DNA of 64,000 nucleotides from Cladorhizidae sp. MBARI D1340-BT2 (lineage: Eukaryota; Porifera; Demospongiae; Poecilosclerida; Cladorhizidae): NCBI GenBank assembly GCA_028752905.1, contig JAQNBH010000008.1, forward strand, positions 4,206,025-4,270,024, given 5' to 3'. Shown piece after piece: positions 23,089 through 37,595 of this stretch. A program made the position numbers and the translations under genes. The notes under the pieces were generated by a model. The model searched no databases and was not told the origin of the DNA. It saw only the letters and a list, made by a program, of their open reading frames with translations. Each line of letters opens with the position of its first letter. Within the stretch, counting starts at the first letter, position 1.

Positions 23089-24011
23089 GTGGTTTTCGTG
23101 AAGTGGGCGTTTTCGGTCCAAACCTATACGGCAATTGCCGGAATATTACTTCCTAACAATATAAATCTTCAGAAGAAGTCTCAGCACAACTTCTCTTTCC
23201 AGGTTCGCTTTCTTTGACGCCCAGACCTTACTATTGCTTCTCTCTCACAATAGCCTTATCTAGACCAAGTATATAATCAAACAGTCTTCTCTCTCTCTCT
23301 CTAGACCTCTGCCCTCCTTTTCTGTATAAGGTAAGTTGATTATAATCAACAATAACAAAATGATGTACACGACCACGTCTATCAATACATCATTACTCCT
23401 ATTGTTTTCTACCAAATTATATATTACACAGAGCCAAGTCAGCTCAGTTCTGAGTCTCTCTTCAGTTCATTGAGGAGTTAGTTTGTTGAGGGGCTTTCCT
23501 TCTTTCTTCCAGCTTGTTGATTACTCCTTCTCCTCCTCTCTCGAAGTCTCTTGTTCTTTTATAGGCAGCTGGTTTATCTTGTGTTGTGCCTAGGATCATT
23601 CTCCTCAGAGACTGATCTGACCAATCAGGAGTTCCTTTTTCCAACCAATCAGGGGTCTCTGCTGTCCAAGTGGGATGATCCATAGTTGCGGTTTTGGTTC
23701 TGAGTTGGTGGGTGTCTACTGCCACTTGTGGGTGTGTAGTGTCAACCTCCCTCTGACGGTGTTTCCCCTCTAACAGCTTCCGCTGTCAGGGCTTTCTCTG
23801 ACACTACCACACTTCCCAATATAGAGAGTGCTACCACACTTCCCAATATACATAGTCATCTCTAGACACACATGTAGCACTAGACCTAGTCATCTCTAGA
23901 CTCACCAGAAGCATCATCGTTGTGGCCAAGTCCACCAGTGTGGATGTCTACACTGCTAAGCAACAGCTAGTCCACCAGTGTGGATGTCTACACTGCTAAG
24001 CAACAGCTAGT

Positions 24012-24286
24012 CACACCAACCATGTTTAGTATCCCTCACACCAACCATGTTTAGTATCCCACACACCAACCATGTTTAGTATCCCTCACACCAACCATGT
24101 TTAGTATCCCACACACCAACCATGTTTAGTATCCCACACACCAACCATGTTTAGTATCCCACACACCAACCATGTTTAGTATCCCTCACACCAACCATGT
24201 TTAGTATCCCACACACCAACCATGTTTAGTATCCCTCACACCAACCATGTTTAGTATCCCTCACACCAACCATGTTTAGTATCCCA
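24012..24286 (+). repeat. 25-bp minisatellite, 11 copies (U6)
   Basis: Same pattern as U1. Confidence 0.98.
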
Positions 24287-24288
24287 CG

Positions 24289-26487
24289 CATTAGTGCCTG
24301 CACTGTGTGCATTATACACTACATATGAAGCCTCTCATTAGTGCCTGCACTGTGTGCATTATACACTACATATGAATACTCTCATTGGTGCCTGCACTGT
24401 GTGCATTATACACTACATATGATGCCCCTCATTAGTTCCTGCACTGTGTGCATTATACACTACATATGATGCCTCTCATTAGTGCCTGCACTGTGTGCAT
24501 TATACACTACATATGATGCCTCTCATTAGTGCCTGCACTGTGTGTATTATACACTACATATGATGCCTCTCATTAGTGCCTGCACTGTGTGCATTATACA
24601 CTACATATGATGCCTCTCATTAGTGGCTGCACTGTGTGCATTATACACTACATATGATGCCTCTCATTAGTGCCTGCACTGTGTGCATTATACACTACAT
24701 ATGATGCCTCTCATTAGTGCCTGCACTGTGTGCATTATACACTACATATGATGCCTCTCATTAGTGGCTGCACTGTGTGCATTATACACTACATATGATG
24801 CCTCTCATTAGTGCCTGCACTGTGTGCATTATACACTACATATGATGCCTCTCATTAGTGGCTGCACTGTGTGCATTATACACTACATATGATGCCTCTC
24901 ATTAGTGCCTGCACTGTGTGTATTATACACTACATATGATGCCTCTCATTAGTGCCTGCACTGTGTGCATTATACACTACATATGATGCCTCTCATTAGT
25001 GCCTGCACTGTGTGCATTATACACTACATATGATGCCTCTCATTAGTGCCTGCACTGTGTGCATTATACACTACATATGATGCCTCTCATTAGTGCCTGC
25101 ACTGTGTGTATTATACACTACATATGATGCCTCTCATTAGTGCCTGCACTGTGTGCATTATACACTACATATGATGCCTCTCATTAGTGCCTGCACTGTG
25201 TGCATTATACACTACATATGATGCCTCTCATTAGTGACTGCACTGTGTGCATTATACACCACATATGATGCCTCTCATTAGTGCCTGCACTGTGTGCATT
25301 ATACACTACATATGATGCCTCTCATTAGTGCCTGCACTGTGTGTATTATACACTACATATGATGCCTCTCATTAGTGCCTGCACTGTGTGCATTATACAC
25401 TACATATGATGCCTCTCATTAGTGGCTGCACTGTGTGCATTATACACTACATATGATGCCTCTCATTAGTGCCTGCACTGTGTGCATTATACACTACATA
25501 TGGTGCCTCTCATTAGTGCCTGCACTGTGTGTATTATACACTACATATGATGCCTCTCATTAGTGCCTGCACTGTGTGCATTATACACTACATATGATGC
25601 CTCTCATTAGTGACTGCACTGTGTGCATTATACACTACATATGATGCCTCTCATTAGTGGCTGCACTGTGTGCATTATACACTACATATGATGCCTTCAT
25701 TAGTGCCTGCACTGTGTGCATTATACACTACATATGATGCCTCTCATTAGTGCCTGCACTGTGTGCATTATACACTACATATGATGCCTCTCATTAGTGG
25801 CTGCACTGTGTGCATTATACACTACATATGATGCCTCTCATTAGTGCCTGCACTGTGTGCATTATACACTACATATGATGCCTCTCATTAGTGGCCTGCA
25901 CTGTGTGCATTATACACTACATATGATGCCTCTCATTAGTGCCTGCACTGTGTGCATTATACACTACATATGATGCCTCTCATTAGTGCCTGCACTGTGT
26001 GCATTATACACTACATATGATGCCTCTCATTAGTGCCTGCACTGTGTGTATTATACACTACATATGATGCCTCTCATTAGTGCCTGCACTGTGTGCATTA
26101 TACACTACATATGATGCCTCTCATTAGTGCCTGCACTGTGTGCATTATACACTACATATGATGCCTCTCATTAGTGCCTGCACTGTGTGCATTATACACT
26201 ACATATGATGCCTCTCATTAGTGCCTGCACTGTGTGTATTATACACTACATATGATGCCTCTCATTAGTGCCTGCACTGTGTGTATTATACACTACATAT
26301 GATGCCTCTCATTAGTGCCTGCACTGTGTGCATTATACACTACATATGATGCCTCTCATTAGTGCCTGCACTGTGTGCATTATACACTACATATGATGCC
26401 TCTCATTAGTGCCTGCACTGTGTGCATTATACACTACATATGATGCCCCTCATTAGTGCCTGCACTGTGTGCATTATACACTACATA
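24289..26487 (+). repeat. 47-bp minisatellite, 46 copies + partial (U6)
   Basis: Total length equals 46 x 47 only because a 1-bp deletion (GCCTTCATT near 25694-25698) is balanced by a 1-bp insertion (GTGGCCTGC near 25891-25894). A third private change turns the G-class monomer into plain at 25989. These are the only frame-shifting changes found in any 47-mer array in the window. Confidence 0.95.
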
Positions 26488-26597
26488 AATTATTTATATT
26501 AATTTAATAATTTTTATCCATTGCTACTAGTCACATAGGTAGGCTAGTTGTCCTTCAGTGTACTTCTATTCATGTCTCACCATAATATGATACTGTG

Positions 26598-26601
<4 letters not shown>

Positions 26602-26669
<68 letters not shown>
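26602..26669 (+). repeat. Poly(A) tract, 68 bp (U6/U7 junction)
   Basis: Uninterrupted A. Confidence 0.97.
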
Positions 26670-26671
<2 letters not shown>

Positions 26672-27594
26672 GTGGTTTTCGTGAAGTGGGCGTTTTCGGT
26701 CCAAACCTATACGGCAATTGCCGGAATATTACTTCCTAACAATATAAATCTTCAGAAGAAGTCTCAGCACAACTTCTCTTTCCAGGTTCGCTTTCTTTGA
26801 CGCCCAGACCTTACTATTGCTTCTCTCTCACAATAGCCTTATCTAGACCAAGTATATAATCAAACAGTCTTCTCTCTCTCTCTCTAGACCTCTGCCCTCC
26901 TTTTCTGTATAAGGTAAGTTGATTATAATCAACAATAACAAAATGATGTACACGACCACGTCTATCAATACATCATTACTCCTATTGTTTTCTACCAAAT
27001 TATATATTACACAGAGCCAAGTCAGCTCAGTTCTGAGTCTCTCTTCAGTTCATTGAGGAGTTAGTTTGTTGAGGGGCTTTCCTTCTTTCTTCCAGCTTGT
27101 TGATTACTCCTTCTCCTCCTCTCTCGAAGTCTCTTGTTCTTTTATAGGCAGCTGGTTTATCTTGTGTTGTGCCTAGGATCATTCTCCTCAGAGACTGATC
27201 TGACCAATCAGGAGTTCCTTTTTCCAACCAATCAGGGGTCTCTGCTGTCCAAGTGGGATGATCCATAGTTGCGGTTTTGGTTCTGAGTTGGTGGGTGTCT
27301 ACTGCCACTTGTGGGTGTGTAGTGTCAACCTCCCTCTGACGGTGTTTCCCCTCTAACAGCTTCCGCTGTCAGGGCTTTCTCTGACACTACCACACTTCCC
27401 AATATAGAGAGTGCTACCACACTTCCCAATATACATAGTCATCTCTAGACACACATGTAGCACTAGACCTAGTCATCTCTAGACTCACCAGAAGCATCAT
27501 CGTTGTGGCCAAGTCCACCAGTGTGGATGTCTACACTGCTAAGCAACAGCTAGTCCACCAGTGTGGATGTCTACACTGCTAAGCAACAGCTAGT

Positions 27595-27944
27595 CACACC
27601 AACCATGTTTAGTATCCCTCACACCAACCATGTTTAGTATCCCACACACCAACCATGTTTAGTATCCCTCACACCAACCATGTTTAGTATCCCTCACACC
27701 AACCATGTTTAGTATCCCACACACCAACCATGTTTAGTATCCCTCACACCAACCATGTTTAGTATCCCACACACCAACCATGTTTAGTATCCCACACACC
27801 AACCATGTTTAGTATCCCACACACCAACCATGTTTAGTATCCCTCACACCAACCATGTTTAGTATCCCACACACCAACCATGTTTAGTATCCCTCACACC
27901 AACCATGTTTAGTATCCCTCACACCAACCATGTTTAGTATCCCA
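27595..27944 (+). repeat. 25-bp minisatellite, 14 copies (U7)
   Basis: Same pattern as U0 and U2. Confidence 0.98.
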
Positions 27945-27946
27945 CG

Positions 27947-29816
27947 CATTAGTGCCTGCACTGTGTGCATTATACACTACATATGAAGCCTCTCATTAGT
28001 GCCTGCACTGTGTGCATTATACACTACATATGAATACTCTCATTGGTGCCTGCACTGTGTGCATTATACACTACATATGATGCCCCTCATTAGTTCCTGC
28101 ACTGTGTGCATTATACACTACATATGAATACTCTCATTAGTGCCTGCACTGTGTGCATTATACACTACATATGATGCCTCTCATTAGTGGCTGCACTGTG
28201 TGCATTATACACTACATATGATGCCTCTCATTAGTGCCTGCACTGTGTGCATTATACACTACATATGATGCCTCTCATTAGTGGCTGCACTGTGTGCATT
28301 ATACACTACATATGATGCCTCTCATTAGTGCCTGCACTGTGTGTATTATACACTACATATGATGCCTCTCATTAGTGCCTGCACTGTGTGCATTATACAC
28401 TACATATGATGCCTCTCATTAGTGCCTGCACTGTGTGCATTATACACTACATATGATGCCTCTCATTAGTGCCTGCACTGTGTGCATTATACACTACATA
28501 TGATGCCTCTCATTAGTGCCTGCACTGTGTGTATTATACACTACATATGATGCCTCTCATTAGTGCCTGCACTGTGTGCATTATACACTACATATGATGC
28601 CTCTCATTAGTGCCTGCACTGTGTGCATTATACACTACATATGATGCCTCTCATTAGTGACTGCACTGTGTGCATTATACACCACATATGATGCCTCTCA
28701 TTAGTGCCTGCACTGTGTGCATTATACACTACATATGATGCCTCTCATTAGTGCCTGCACTGTGTGTATTATACACTACATATGATGCCTCTCATTAGTG
28801 CCTGCACTGTGTGCATTATACACTACATATGGTGCCTCTCATTAGTGCCTGCACTGTGTGTATTATACACTACATATGATGCCTCTCATTAGTGCCTGCA
28901 CTGTGTGCATTATACACTACATATGATGCCTCTCATTAGTGACTGCACTGTGTGCATTATACACTACATATGATGCCTCTCATTAGTGGCTGCACTGTGT
29001 GCATTATACACTACATATGATGCCTCTCATTAGTGCCTGCACTGTGTGCATTATACACTACATATGATGCCTCTCATTAGTGCCTGCACTGTGTGCATTA
29101 TACACTACATATGATGCCTCTCATTAGTGGCTGCACTGTGTGCATTATACACTACATATGATGCCTCTCATTAGTGCCTGCACTGTGTGCATTATACACT
29201 ACATATGATGCCTCTCATTAGTGGCTGCACTGTGTGCATTATACACTACATATGATGCCTCTCATTAGTGCCTGCACTGTGTGCATTATACACTACATAT
29301 GATGCCTCTCATTAGTGGCTGCACTGTGTGCATTATACACTACATATGATGCCTCTCATTAGTGCCTGCACTGTGTGTATTATACACTACATATGATGCC
29401 TCTCATTAGTGCCTGCACTGTGTGCATTATACACTACATATGATGCCTCTCATTAGTGCCTGCACTGTGTGCATTATACACTACATATGATGCCTCTCAT
29501 TAGTGCCTGCACTGTGTGCATTATACACTACATATGATGCCTCTCATTAGTGCCTGCACTGTGTGTATTATACACTACATATGATGCCTCTCATTAGTGC
29601 CTGCACTGTGTGTATTATACACTACATATGATGCCTCTCATTAGTGCCTGCACTGTGTGCATTATACACTACATATGATGCCTCTCATTAGTGCCTGCAC
29701 TGTGTGCATTATACACTACATATGATGCCTCTCATTAGTGCCTGCACTGTGTGCATTATACACTACATATGATGCCCCTCATTAGTGCCTGCACTGTGTG
29801 CATTATACACTACATA
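27947..29816 (+). repeat. 47-bp minisatellite, 39 copies + partial (U7)
   Basis: 1,833 bp before the partial; monomer order as U0 and U2. Confidence 0.97.
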
Positions 29817-29926
29817 AATTATTTATATTAATTTAATAATTTTTATCCATTGCTACTAGTCACATAGGTAGGCTAGTTGTCCTTCAGTGTACTTCTATTC
29901 ATGTCTCACCATAATATGATACTGTG

Positions 29927-29930
<4 letters not shown>

Positions 29931-30000
<70 letters not shown>
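29931..30000 (+). repeat. Poly(A) tract, 70 bp (U7/U8 junction)
   Basis: Uninterrupted A. Confidence 0.97.
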
Positions 30001-30002
<2 letters not shown>

Positions 30003-30925
30003 GTGGTTTTCGTGAAGTGGGCGTTTTCGGTCCAAACCTATACGGCAATTGCCGGAATATTACTTCCTAACAATATAAATCTTCAGAAGAAGTCTCAGCA
30101 CAACTTCTCTTTCCAGGTTCGCTTTCTTTGACGCCCAGACCTTACTATTGCTTCTCTCTCACAATAGCCTTATCTAGACCAAGTATATAATCAAACAGTC
30201 TTCTCTCTCTCTCTCTAGACCTCTGCCCTCCTTTTCTGTATAAGGTAAGTTGATTATAATCAACAATAACAAAATGATGTACACGACCACGTCTATCAAT
30301 ACATCATTACTCCTATTGTTTTCTACCAAATTATATATTACACAGAGCCAAGTCAGCTCAGTTCTGAGTCTCTCTTCAGTTCATTGAGGAGTTAGTTTGT
30401 TGAGGGGCTTTCCTTCTTTCTTCCAGCTTGTTGATTACTCCTTCTCCTCCTCTCTCGAAGTCTCTTGTTCTTTTATAGGCAGCTGGTTTATCTTGTGTTG
30501 TGCCTAGGATCATTCTCCTCAGAGACTGATCTGACCAATCAGGAGTTCCTTTTTCCAACCAATCAGGGGTCTCTGCTGTCCAAGTGGGATGATCCATAGT
30601 TGCGGTTTTGGTTCTGAGTTGGTGGGTGTCTACTGCCACTTGTGGGTGTGTAGTGTCAACCTCCCTCTGACGGTGTTTCCCCTCTAACAGCTTCCGCTGT
30701 CAGGGCTTTCTCTGACACTACCACACTTCCCAATATAGAGAGTGCTACCACACTTCCCAATATACATAGTCATCTCTAGACACACATGTAGCACTAGACC
30801 TAGTCATCTCTAGACTCACCAGAAGCATCATCGTTGTGGCCAAGTCCACCAGTGTGGATGTCTACACTGCTAAGCAACAGCTAGTCCACCAGTGTGGATG
30901 TCTACACTGCTAAGCAACAGCTAGT

Positions 30926-31200
30926 CACACCAACCATGTTTAGTATCCCTCACACCAACCATGTTTAGTATCCCACACACCAACCATGTTTAGTATCCCT
31001 CACACCAACCATGTTTAGTATCCCACACACCAACCATGTTTAGTATCCCACACACCAACCATGTTTAGTATCCCACACACCAACCATGTTTAGTATCCCT
31101 CACACCAACCATGTTTAGTATCCCACACACCAACCATGTTTAGTATCCCTCACACCAACCATGTTTAGTATCCCTCACACCAACCATGTTTAGTATCCCA
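30926..31200 (+). repeat. 25-bp minisatellite, 11 copies (U8)
   Basis: Same pattern as U1. Confidence 0.98.
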
Positions 31201-31202
31201 CG

Positions 31203-33824
31203 CATTAGTGCCTGCACTGTGTGCATTATACACTACATATGAAGCCTCTCATTAGTGCCTGCACTGTGTGCATTATACACTACATATGAATACTCTCATT
31301 GGTGCCTGCACTGTGTGCATTATACACTACATATGATGCCCCTCATTAGTTCCTGCACTGTGTGCATTATACACTACATATGATGCCTCTCATTAGTGCC
31401 TGCACTGTGTGCATTATACACTACATATGATGCCTCTCATTAGTGCCTGCACTGTGTGTATTATACACTACATATGATGCCTCTCATTAGTGCCTGCACT
31501 GTGTGCATTATACACTACATATGATGCCTCTCATTAGTGGCTGCACTGTGTGCATTATACACTACATATGATGCCTCTCATTAGTGCCTGCACTGTGTGC
31601 ATTATACACTACATATGATGCCTCTCATTAGTGCCTGCACTGTGTGCATTATACACTACATATGATGCCTCTCATTAGTGGCTGCACTGTGTGCATTATA
31701 CACTACATATGATGCCTCTCATTAGTGCCTGCACTGTGTGCATTATACACTACATATGATGCCTCTCATTAGTGGCTGCACTGTGTGCATTATACACTAC
31801 ATATGATGCCTCTCATTAGTGCCTGCACTGTGTGTATTATACACTACATATGATGCCTCTCATTAGTGCCTGCACTGTGTGCATTATACACTACATATGA
31901 TGCCTCTCATTAGTGCCTGCACTGTGTGCATTATACACTACATATGATGCCTCTCATTAGTGCCTGCACTGTGTGCATTATACACTACATATGATGCCTC
32001 TCATTAGTGCCTGCACTGTGTGTATTATACACTACATATGATGCCTCTCATTAGTGCCTGCACTGTGTGCATTATACACTACATATGATGCCTCTCATTA
32101 GTGCCTGCACTGTGTGCATTATACACTACATATGATGCCTCTCATTAGTGACTGCACTGTGTGCATTATACACCACATATGATGCCTCTCATTAGTGCCT
32201 GCACTGTGTGCATTATACACTACATATGATGCCTCTCATTAGTGCCTGCACTGTGTGTATTATACACTACATATGATGCCTCTCATTAGTGCCTGCACTG
32301 TGTGCATTATACACTACATATGATGCCTCTCATTAGTGGCTGCACTGTGTGCATTATACACTACATATGATGCCTCTCATTAGTGCCTGCACTGTGTGCA
32401 TTATACACTACATATGGTGCCTCTCATTAGTGCCTGCACTGTGTGTATTATACACTACATATGATGCCTCTCATTAGTGCCTGCACTGTGTGCATTATAC
32501 ACTACATATGATGCCTCTCATTAGTGACTGCACTGTGTGCATTATACACTACATATGATGCCTCTCATTAGTGGCTGCACTGTGTGCATTATACACTACA
32601 TATGATGCCTCTCATTAGTGCCTGCACTGTGTGCATTATACACTACATATGATGCCTCTCATTAGTGCCTGCACTGTGTGCATTATACACTACATATGAT
32701 GCCTCTCATTAGTGGCTGCACTGTGTGCATTATACACTACATATGATGCCTCTCATTAGTGCCTGCACTGTGTGCATTATACACTACATATGATGCCTCT
32801 CATTAGTGGCTGCACTGTGTGCATTATACACTACATATGATGCCTCTCATTAGTGCCTGCACTGTGTGCATTATACACTACATATGATGCCTCTCATTAG
32901 TGGCTGCACTGTGTGCATTATACACTACATATGATGCCTCTCATTAGTGCCTGCACTGTGTGTATTATACACTACATATGATGCCTCTCATTAGTGCCTG
33001 CACTGTGTGCATTATACACTACATATGATGCCTCTCATTAGTGCCTGCACTGTGTGCATTATACACTACATATGATGCCTCTCATTAGTGCCTGCACTGT
33101 GTGCATTATACACTACATATGATGCCTCTCATTAGTGGCTGCACTGTGTGCATTATACACTACATATGATGCCTCTCATTAGTGCCTGCACTGTGTGCAT
33201 TATACACTACATATGATGCCTCTCATTAGTGGCTGCACTGTGTGCATTATACACTACATATGATGCCTCTCATTAGTGCCTGCACTGTGTGCATTATACA
33301 CTACATATGATGCCTCTCATTAGTGGCTGCACTGTGTGCATTATACACTACATATGATGCCTCTCATTAGTGCCTGCACTGTGTGTATTATACACTACAT
33401 ATGATGCCTCTCATTAGTGCCTGCACTGTGTGCATTATACACTACATATGATGCCTCTCATTAGTGCCTGCACTGTGTGCATTATACACTACATATGATG
33501 CCTCTCATTAGTGCCTGCACTGTGTGCATTATACACTACATATGATGCCTCTCATTAGTGCCTGCACTGTGTGTATTATACACTACATATGATGCCTCTC
33601 ATTAGTGCCTGCACTGTGTGTATTATACACTACATATGATGCCTCTCATTAGTGCCTGCACTGTGTGCATTATACACTACATATGATGCCTCTCATTAGT
33701 GCCTGCACTGTGTGCATTATACACTACATATGATGCCTCTCATTAGTGCCTGCACTGTGTGCATTATACACTACATATGATGCCCCTCATTAGTGCCTGC
33801 ACTGTGTGCATTATACACTACATA
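31203..33824 (+). repeat. 47-bp minisatellite, 55 copies + partial (U8)
   Basis: 2,585 bp before the partial, with the doubled nine-monomer block. Confidence 0.97.
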
Positions 33825-33934
33825 AATTATTTATATTAATTTAATAATTTTTATCCATTGCTACTAGTCACATAGGTAGGCTAGTTGTCCTTCAGTGTAC
33901 TTCTATTCATGTCTCACCATAATATGATACTGTG

Positions 33935-33938
<4 letters not shown>

Positions 33939-34008
<70 letters not shown>
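33939..34008 (+). repeat. Poly(A) tract, 70 bp (U8/U9 junction)
   Basis: Uninterrupted A. Confidence 0.97.
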
Positions 34009-34010
<2 letters not shown>

Positions 34011-34933
34011 GTGGTTTTCGTGAAGTGGGCGTTTTCGGTCCAAACCTATACGGCAATTGCCGGAATATTACTTCCTAACAATATAAATCTTCAGAAGAAG
34101 TCTCAGCACAACTTCTCTTTCCAGGTTCGCTTTCTTTGACGCCCAGACCTTACTATTGCTTCTCTCTCACAATAGCCTTATCTAGACCAAGTATATAATC
34201 AAACAGTCTTCTCTCTCTCTCTCTAGACCTCTGCCCTCCTTTTCTGTATAAGGTAAGTTGATTATAATCAACAATAACAAAATGATGTACACGACCACGT
34301 CTATCAATACATCATTACTCCTATTGTTTTCTACCAAATTATATATTACACAGAGCCAAGTCAGCTCAGTTCTGAGTCTCTCTTCAGTTCATTGAGGAGT
34401 TAGTTTGTTGAGGGGCTTTCCTTCTTTCTTCCAGCTTGTTGATTACTCCTTCTCCTCCTCTCTCGAAGTCTCTTGTTCTTTTATAGGCAGCTGGTTTATC
34501 TTGTGTTGTGCCTAGGATCATTCTCCTCAGAGACTGATCTGACCAATCAGGAGTTCCTTTTTCCAACCAATCAGGGGTCTCTGCTGTCCAAGTGGGATGA
34601 TCCATAGTTGCGGTTTTGGTTCTGAGTTGGTGGGTGTCTACTGCCACTTGTGGGTGTGTAGTGTCAACCTCCCTCTGACGGTGTTTCCCCTCTAACAGCT
34701 TCCGCTGTCAGGGCTTTCTCTGACACTACCACACTTCCCAATATAGAGAGTGCTACCACACTTCCCAATATACATAGTCATCTCTAGACACACATGTAGC
34801 ACTAGACCTAGTCATCTCTAGACTCACCAGAAGCATCATCGTTGTGGCCAAGTCCACCAGTGTGGATGTCTACACTGCTAAGCAACAGCTAGTCCACCAG
34901 TGTGGATGTCTACACTGCTAAGCAACAGCTAGT

Positions 34934-35208
34934 CACACCAACCATGTTTAGTATCCCTCACACCAACCATGTTTAGTATCCCACACACCAACCATGTTTA
35001 GTATCCCTCACACCAACCATGTTTAGTATCCCACACACCAACCATGTTTAGTATCCCACACACCAACCATGTTTAGTATCCCACACACCAACCATGTTTA
35101 GTATCCCTCACACCAACCATGTTTAGTATCCCACACACCAACCATGTTTAGTATCCCTCACACCAACCATGTTTAGTATCCCTCACACCAACCATGTTTA
35201 GTATCCCA
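34934..35208 (+). repeat. 25-bp minisatellite, 11 copies (U9)
   Basis: Same pattern as U1. Confidence 0.98.
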
Positions 35209-35210
35209 CG

Positions 35211-37409
35211 CATTAGTGCCTGCACTGTGTGCATTATACACTACATATGAAGCCTCTCATTAGTGCCTGCACTGTGTGCATTATACACTACATATGAATA
35301 CTCTCATTGGTGCCTGCACTGTGTGCATTATACACTACATATGATGCCCCTCATTAGTTCCTGCACTGTGTGCATTATACACTACATATGATGCCTCTCA
35401 TTAGTGCCTGCACTGTGTGCATTATACACTACATATGATGCCTCTCATTAGTGCCTGCACTGTGTGTATTATACACTACATATGATGCCTCTCATTAGTG
35501 CCTGCACTGTGTGCATTATACACTACATATGATGCCTCTCATTAGTGGCTGCACTGTGTGCATTATACACTACATATGATGCCTCTCATTAGTGCCTGCA
35601 CTGTGTGCATTATACACTACATATGATGCCTCTCATTAGTGCCTGCACTGTGTGCATTATACACTACATATGATGCCTCTCATTAGTGGCTGCACTGTGT
35701 GCATTATACACTACATATGATGCCTCTCATTAGTGCCTGCACTGTGTGCATTATACACTACATATGATGCCTCTCATTAGTGGCTGCACTGTGTGCATTA
35801 TACACTACATATGATGCCTCTCATTAGTGCCTGCACTGTGTGTATTATACACTACATATGATGCCTCTCATTAGTGCCTGCACTGTGTGCATTATACACT
35901 ACATATGATGCCTCTCATTAGTGCCTGCACTGTGTGCATTATACACTACATATGATGCCTCTCATTAGTGCCTGCACTGTGTGCATTATACACTACATAT
36001 GATGCCTCTCATTAGTGCCTGCACTGTGTGTATTATACACTACATATGATGCCTCTCATTAGTGCCTGCACTGTGTGCATTATACACTACATATGATGCC
36101 TCTCATTAGTGCCTGCACTGTGTGCATTATACACTACATATGATGCCTCTCATTAGTGACTGCACTGTGTGCATTATACACCACATATGATGCCTCTCAT
36201 TAGTGCCTGCACTGTGTGCATTATACACTACATATGATGCCTCTCATTAGTGCCTGCACTGTGTGTATTATACACTACATATGATGCCTCTCATTAGTGC
36301 CTGCACTGTGTGCATTATACACTACATATGATGCCTCTCATTAGTGGCTGCACTGTGTGCATTATACACTACATATGATGCCTCTCATTAGTGCCTGCAC
36401 TGTGTGCATTATACACTACATATGGTGCCTCTCATTAGTGCCTGCACTGTGTGTATTATACACTACATATGATGCCTCTCATTAGTGCCTGCACTGTGTG
36501 CATTATACACTACATATGATGCCTCTCATTAGTGACTGCACTGTGTGCATTATACACTACATATGATGCCTCTCATTAGTGGCTGCACTGTGTGCATTAT
36601 ACACTACATATGATGCCTCTCATTAGTGCCTGCACTGTGTGCATTATACACTACATATGATGCCTCTCATTAGTGCCTGCACTGTGTGCATTATACACTA
36701 CATATGATGCCTCTCATTAGTGGCTGCACTGTGTGCATTATACACTACATATGATGCCTCTCATTAGTGCCTGCACTGTGTGCATTATACACTACATATG
36801 ATGCCTCTCATTAGTGGCTGCACTGTGTGCATTATACACTACATATGATGCCTCTCATTAGTGCCTGCACTGTGTGCATTATACACTACATATGATGCCT
36901 CTCATTAGTGGCTGCACTGTGTGCATTATACACTACATATGATGCCTCTCATTAGTGCCTGCACTGTGTGTATTATACACTACATATGATGCCTCTCATT
37001 AGTGCCTGCACTGTGTGCATTATACACTACATATGATGCCTCTCATTAGTGCCTGCACTGTGTGCATTATACACTACATATGATGCCTCTCATTAGTGCC
37101 TGCACTGTGTGCATTATACACTACATATGATGCCTCTCATTAGTGCCTGCACTGTGTGTATTATACACTACATATGATGCCTCTCATTAGTGCCTGCACT
37201 GTGTGTATTATACACTACATATGATGCCTCTCATTAGTGCCTGCACTGTGTGCATTATACACTACATATGATGCCTCTCATTAGTGCCTGCACTGTGTGC
37301 ATTATACACTACATATGATGCCTCTCATTAGTGCCTGCACTGTGTGCATTATACACTACATATGATGCCCCTCATTAGTGCCTGCACTGTGTGCATTATA
37401 CACTACATA
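35211..37409 (+). repeat. 47-bp minisatellite, 46 copies + partial (U9)
   Basis: 2,162 bp before the partial; monomer order as U5. Confidence 0.97.
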
Positions 37410-37519
37410 AATTATTTATATTAATTTAATAATTTTTATCCATTGCTACTAGTCACATAGGTAGGCTAGTTGTCCTTCAGTGTACTTCTATTCATGTCTC
37501 ACCATAATATGATACTGTG

Positions 37520-37523
<4 letters not shown>

Positions 37524-37593
<70 letters not shown>
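37524..37593 (+). repeat. Poly(A) tract, 70 bp (U9/U10 junction)
   Basis: Uninterrupted A. Confidence 0.97.

Positions 37594-37595
<2 letters not shown>

Larger units (their letters stand above)
23087..26669 (+). repeat. Macrosatellite unit U6 (3,583 bp)
   Basis: Core 23087-24011, ORF copy 23462-23683 (minus), tail 26488-26601. Type 11/46 with three private variants clustered in its 47-mer array. Confidence 0.98.
26670..30000 (+). repeat. Macrosatellite unit U7 (3,331 bp)
   Basis: Core 26670-27594, ORF copy 27045-27266 (minus), tail 29817-29930. Same length and type (14/39) as U2; it starts the second copy of the multi-unit block. Confidence 0.98.
30001..34008 (+). repeat. Macrosatellite unit U8 (4,008 bp)
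   Basis: Core 30001-30925, ORF copy 30376-30597 (minus), tail 33825-33938. Same length and type (11/55) as U3. Confidence 0.98.
34009..37593 (+). repeat. Macrosatellite unit U9 (3,585 bp)
   Basis: Core 34009-34933, ORF copy 34384-34605 (minus), tail 37410-37523. Same length and type (11/46) as U5. Confidence 0.98.
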
